A stretch of 64,000 nt of DNA. Origin: Ptiloglossa arizonensis (taxonomy: Eukaryota > Arthropoda > Insecta > Hymenoptera > Colletidae). The notes under the pieces were generated by a model. The model saw only the letters and a program-made list of their open reading frames with translations. It did not search any database and was not told where the DNA came from. The position numbers and the translations under genes are program-made. The DNA is taken from contig NW_027478485.1 in assembly GCF_051014685.1 (NCBI RefSeq), positions 682,001-746,000 of the forward strand, given 5' to 3'. Of the stretch, positions 61,066-64,000 are shown piece by piece. Positions within the stretch are counted from its first letter, which is position 1, and every line of letters starts with the position of its first letter.

Positions 61066-62115
61066 TTTCTCAAGCGTTTCTTACCTCCAAACTGCCATAC
61101 CTCGCGAACGGATAGACCAATCCGCAAAATTTCTGTTGCATCTGAAAGTAGAAACTCGCTCGATTATAACGGTATGTGTAATTTTCCCCTAGGCCGTTCC
61201 AGTTACTCGTTTCGAGCATCAGAACTGCGAAAATTTTGAGTTTCTCAAGCGTTTCTTACATCCAAACTGCCATATCTCGCGAACGGATCGACCAATCCGC
61301 AAAACTTCTGTTGCTTCTGAAAGTAGAAACTCGCCCGATTACAACGGTATGCGCACTTTTCCCCTAGGCCGTTCTAGTTATTCATTTCGAGCATCAGAAC
61401 TGCGAAAATTTTGAGTTTCTCAAGCGTTTCTTACATCCAAACGGCCATATCTCGCGAACGGATTGACCAATCCGCATAATTTCTGTTCCATCTGAAAGTA
61501 GAAACACGCCCGATTACAACGGTATGCGTCCTTTTCCCCTAGGCCGTTCTAGTCATTCGTTTCGAGCATCAGAACTGCGAAAATGTTGAGTTTCTCAAGC
61601 GTTTCTTACATCCAAACGGCCATATCTCGCGAACGGATCGACCAATCCGCAAAATTTCTGTTGCATCTGAAAGTAGAAACTCGCCCGATTACATCGGTAT
61701 GCGTACATTTCCCCCAGGCCGTTCTAGTTATTCGTTTCGAGCTTCAGAACTGCGAAAATTTTGAGTTTCTCAAGCGTTTCTTAACTCCAAACTGCCACAT
61801 CTCGCGAACGGATTGACCAATCCGCAAAATTTCTGTTGCATCTGAAAGTAGAAACTCGCCCGATTACAACGGTATGTGTAGTTTTCCCCTAGACCGTTCC
61901 AGTTATTCGCTTCGTGCATCAGAACTGCGAAAATTTTGAGTTTCTCAAGCGTTTCTTACCTCCAAACTGCCATATCTCGCGAACAGATTGACCAATCCGC
62001 AAAATTTCTGTTGCTTCTGAAAGTAGAAACTCGCCCGATTACAACGGCATGCGTACTTTTCCCCTACGCCGTTCTAGATACTCGTTTCTAGCATCAGAAC
62101 TGCGAAAATTTTGAG

Positions 62116-62290
62116 TTTCTCAAGCGTTTCTTACATCCAAACGGCCATATTTCGCGAACAGATTGACCAATCCGCAAAATTTCTGTTGCATCTGAAAGTA
62201 GAAACTCGCCCGATTACAACGGCATGCGTACTTTTCCCCTACGCCGTTCTAGTTATTCATTTCGAGCATCAGAACTGCGAAAATTTTGAG
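62116..62290 (+). repeat. Hybrid monomer at the start of a four-monomer expansion
   Basis: The left part is the ATTTCGCG/ACGGCATGCG/CCTACGCCG class (as 59841). From about unit position 139 it reads TTATTCATTTCGAGC, as in the 61241 class. The next monomer (62291) is the successor of 61241, namely 61416. The sequence therefore jumps back along the unit inside this monomer. Confidence 0.82.
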
Positions 62291-62990
62291 TTCCTCAAGC
62301 GTTTCTTACATCCAAACGGCCATATCTCGCGAACGGATTGACCAATCCGCATAATTTCTGTTCCATCTGAAAGTAGAAACACGCCCGATTACAACGGTAT
62401 GCGTCCTTTTCCCCTAGGCCGTTCTAGTCATTCGTTTCGAGCATCAGAACTGCGAAAATGTTGAGTTTCTCAAGCGTTTCTTAACTCCAAACTGCCACAT
62501 CTCGCGAACGGATTGACCAATCCGCAAAATTTCTGTTGCATCTGAAAGTAGAAACTCGCCCGATTACAACGGTATGTGTAGTTTTCCCCTAGACCGTTCC
62601 AGTTATTCGCTTCGTGCATCAGAACTGCGAAAATTTTGAGTTTCTCAAGCGTTTCTTACCTCCAAACTGCCATATCTCGCGAACAGATTGACCAATCCGC
62701 AAAATTTCTGTTGCTTCTGAAAGTAGAAACTCGCCCGATTACAACGGCATGCGTACTTTTCCCCTACGCCGTTCTAGTTACTCGTTTCTAGCATCAGAAC
62801 TGCGAAAATTTTGAGTTTCTCAAGCGTTTCTTACATCCAAACGGCCATATTTCGCGAACAGATTGACCAATCCGCAAAATTTCTGTTGCATCTGAAAGTA
62901 GAAACTCGCCCGATTACAACGGCATGCGTACTTTTCCCCTACGCCGTTCTAGTTACTCGTTTCTAGCATCAGGACTGCGAAAATTTTGAG
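62291..62990 (+). repeat. Four-monomer insertion within the last unit
   Basis: 62291 repeats 61416 (GTTCCATCTG, GCGTCCTTTT), with a private GAGTTCCTC just before it. 62466 repeats 61766, skipping 61591. 62641 repeats 61941, and 62816 repeats the intact 59841 class including the TCTAGCATCAGG end. Two events are needed: a backward re-entry and loss of one monomer. Confidence 0.85.
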
Positions 62991-64000
62991 TTTCTCAAGC
63001 GTTTCTTACATCCAAACGGCCATATTTCGCGAACAGATTGACCAATCCGCATAATTTCTGTTGCATCTGAAAGTAGAAACTCGCCCGATTACAGCGGTAT
63101 GCGTACTTCTCCCCTAGGCCGTTCTAGTCATTCGTTTCGAGCATCAGAACTGCGAAAATTTTGAGTTTCTAAAGTGTTTCTTATCTCCAAACTGCCATAT
63201 CTCGCGAATGGATTGATCAATCCGCAAAATTTCTGTTGCATCTGAAAGTAGAAACTCGCCTGATTACAAAGGTATGCGTACTTCTCCCCTAGGCCGTTCT
63301 AGTCATTCGTTTCGAGCATCAGAACTGCGAAAATGTTGAGTTTCTCAAGCGTTTCTTACTTCCATACTGCCATATCTCGCGAACGGATCGACCAATCCGC
63401 AAAATTTCTGTTGCATCTGAAAGTAGAAACTCGCCCGATTACATCGGTATGCGTACATTTCCCCTAGGCCGTTCTAGTTATTCGTTTCGAGCTTCAGAGC
63501 TGCGAAAATTTTGAGTTTCTCAAGCGTTTCTTAACTCCAAACTGCCACATCTCGCGAACGGATTGACCAATCCGCAAAATTTCTGTTGCATCTGAAAGTA
63601 GAAACTCGCCCGATTACAACGGTATGTGTAGTTTTCCCCTAGACCGTTCCAGTTATTCGCTTCGTGCATCAGAACTGCGAAAATTTTGAGTTTCTCAAGC
63701 GTTTCTTACCTCCAAACTGCCATATCTCGCGAACGGATTGACCAATCCGCAAAATTTCTGTTGCATTTGAAAGTAGAAACTCGCCCGATTACGACGGTAT
63801 GCGCACTTTTCCCCTGGGCCGTTCTAGTTATTCGTTTCGAGCATCAGAACTGCGAAAATTTTGAGTTTCTATAGCGTTTCTTATCTCCAAACTGCCATAT
63901 CTCGCGAACGGATTGACCAATCCGCAAAATTTCTGTTGCATCTGAAAGTAGAAACTCGCCCGATTACAACGGTATGCGTACTTCTCCCCTAGGCCGTTCT

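Larger units (their letters stand above)
1..64000 (+). repeat. 175-bp tandem satellite array, single family
   Basis: The entire window is a head-to-tail array of one 175-bp monomer, always in the same orientation. Unit starts can be followed from base 1 to 63866, giving 365 full monomers and one partial. Ten monomers are one base short (those starting at 176, 875, 2624, 16273, 18022, 22221, 27470, 30444, 31843 and 47417); phase checks between them fit exactly 175 bp. A representative monomer has 78 G+C of 175 (about 45%), with C exceeding G (46 to 32) on this strand. No inversion, transposon, gene or unique spacer was found. Monomer length near a nucleosome repeat and higher-order organisation fit a eukaryotic centromeric or pericentromeric satellite; the centromere role is inferred, not shown. 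Both edges are cut by the window, so the array is longer than 64 kb. Confidence 0.98.
61066..64000 (+). repeat. Seventeen-monomer derivative of the previous unit, cut by window end
   Basis: The first six monomers match 58791-59840 at offset 2275 bp, and the last six (from 62991) match 60016 onwards at offset 2975 bp. The difference, 700 bp, is four additional monomers at 62291-62990. The final monomer (63866) is partial and matches 60891. One private change is TAGATACTCG at about 62076. Confidence 0.9.

Noticed and set aside
1..64000. CRISPR array
   Set aside because: Whole 175-bp units are repeated with no unique spacers between short direct repeats, and no cas genes are present.
1..64000. 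rDNA spacer, tRNA cluster or other Pol III gene
   Set aside because: No rRNA or tRNA sequence was recognised. The TTTCGAGCA phrase resembles a B box only partly (first and last fixed bases wrong), and no paired A box is seen.
1..64000. Transposon-derived or retroviral tandem repeat
   Set aside because: No terminal repeats, target-site duplications, polypurine tract or transposase/polymerase motif could be found in any unit.
1..64000. Known centromeric satellites such as primate alpha satellite or the Arabidopsis 178-bp repeat
   Set aside because: Unit length is similar, but I recognise no shared sequence. The species is left open; a database search with the consensus would settle it.

Overview
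The whole window is one uninterrupted, head-to-tail satellite DNA array. No gene, RNA gene, transposon or unique sequence interrupts it. The repeat unit is 175 bp and always lies in the same orientation. Following the unit start (the TTTCTCAAGCG phrase) from base 1 to the last unit at 63866 gives 365 complete monomers plus a 135-base partial one. By checkpoints along the array, ten monomers are 174 bp and the rest fit exactly 175 bp. A representative monomer is about 45% GC and is rich in CpG. This organisation is typical of eukaryotic centromeric or pericentromeric satellite DNA. The species cannot be named from the sequence: the monomer does not read like alpha satellite or any plant centromere repeat I can recall with certainty.

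Monomers differ at a limited set of diagnostic positions, and their variants recur in fixed orders, so the array is built of higher-order repeats (HORs). There is no single HOR length. Region by region: 1-8222 is family A, with 8-, 10- and 7-monomer units. 8223-17146 is family B, centred on a perfect-looking 12-monomer tandem duplication at 9973-14172. 17147-21345 returns to family A. 21346-25894 returns to family B and begins with a diverged copy of 8223-9097. 25895-37091 is family A again, with 7-monomer units and a six-monomer block recurring at 28869, 33942 and 35867. 37092-40941 holds a 14-monomer repeat. 40417-49865 is family C, with two 21-monomer units and a shortened third. 49866-54240 is a transitional patchwork. 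54416-58790 is a 13-monomer tandem duplication, and 58791 to the end is a 13-monomer unit followed by a 17-monomer derivative (family D).

The array looks shaped by unequal crossing-over in register: hybrid monomers sit at the junctions where units are shortened or lengthened. Within the monomer the most striking element is a dyad at unit positions 44-59 (CGGATTGACCAATCCG). It becomes a perfect 16-bp palindrome in the many monomers that read GATC at its centre. The short open reading frames in the window are satellite read-through, many beginning at TTG rather than ATG, and I annotate none as genes.
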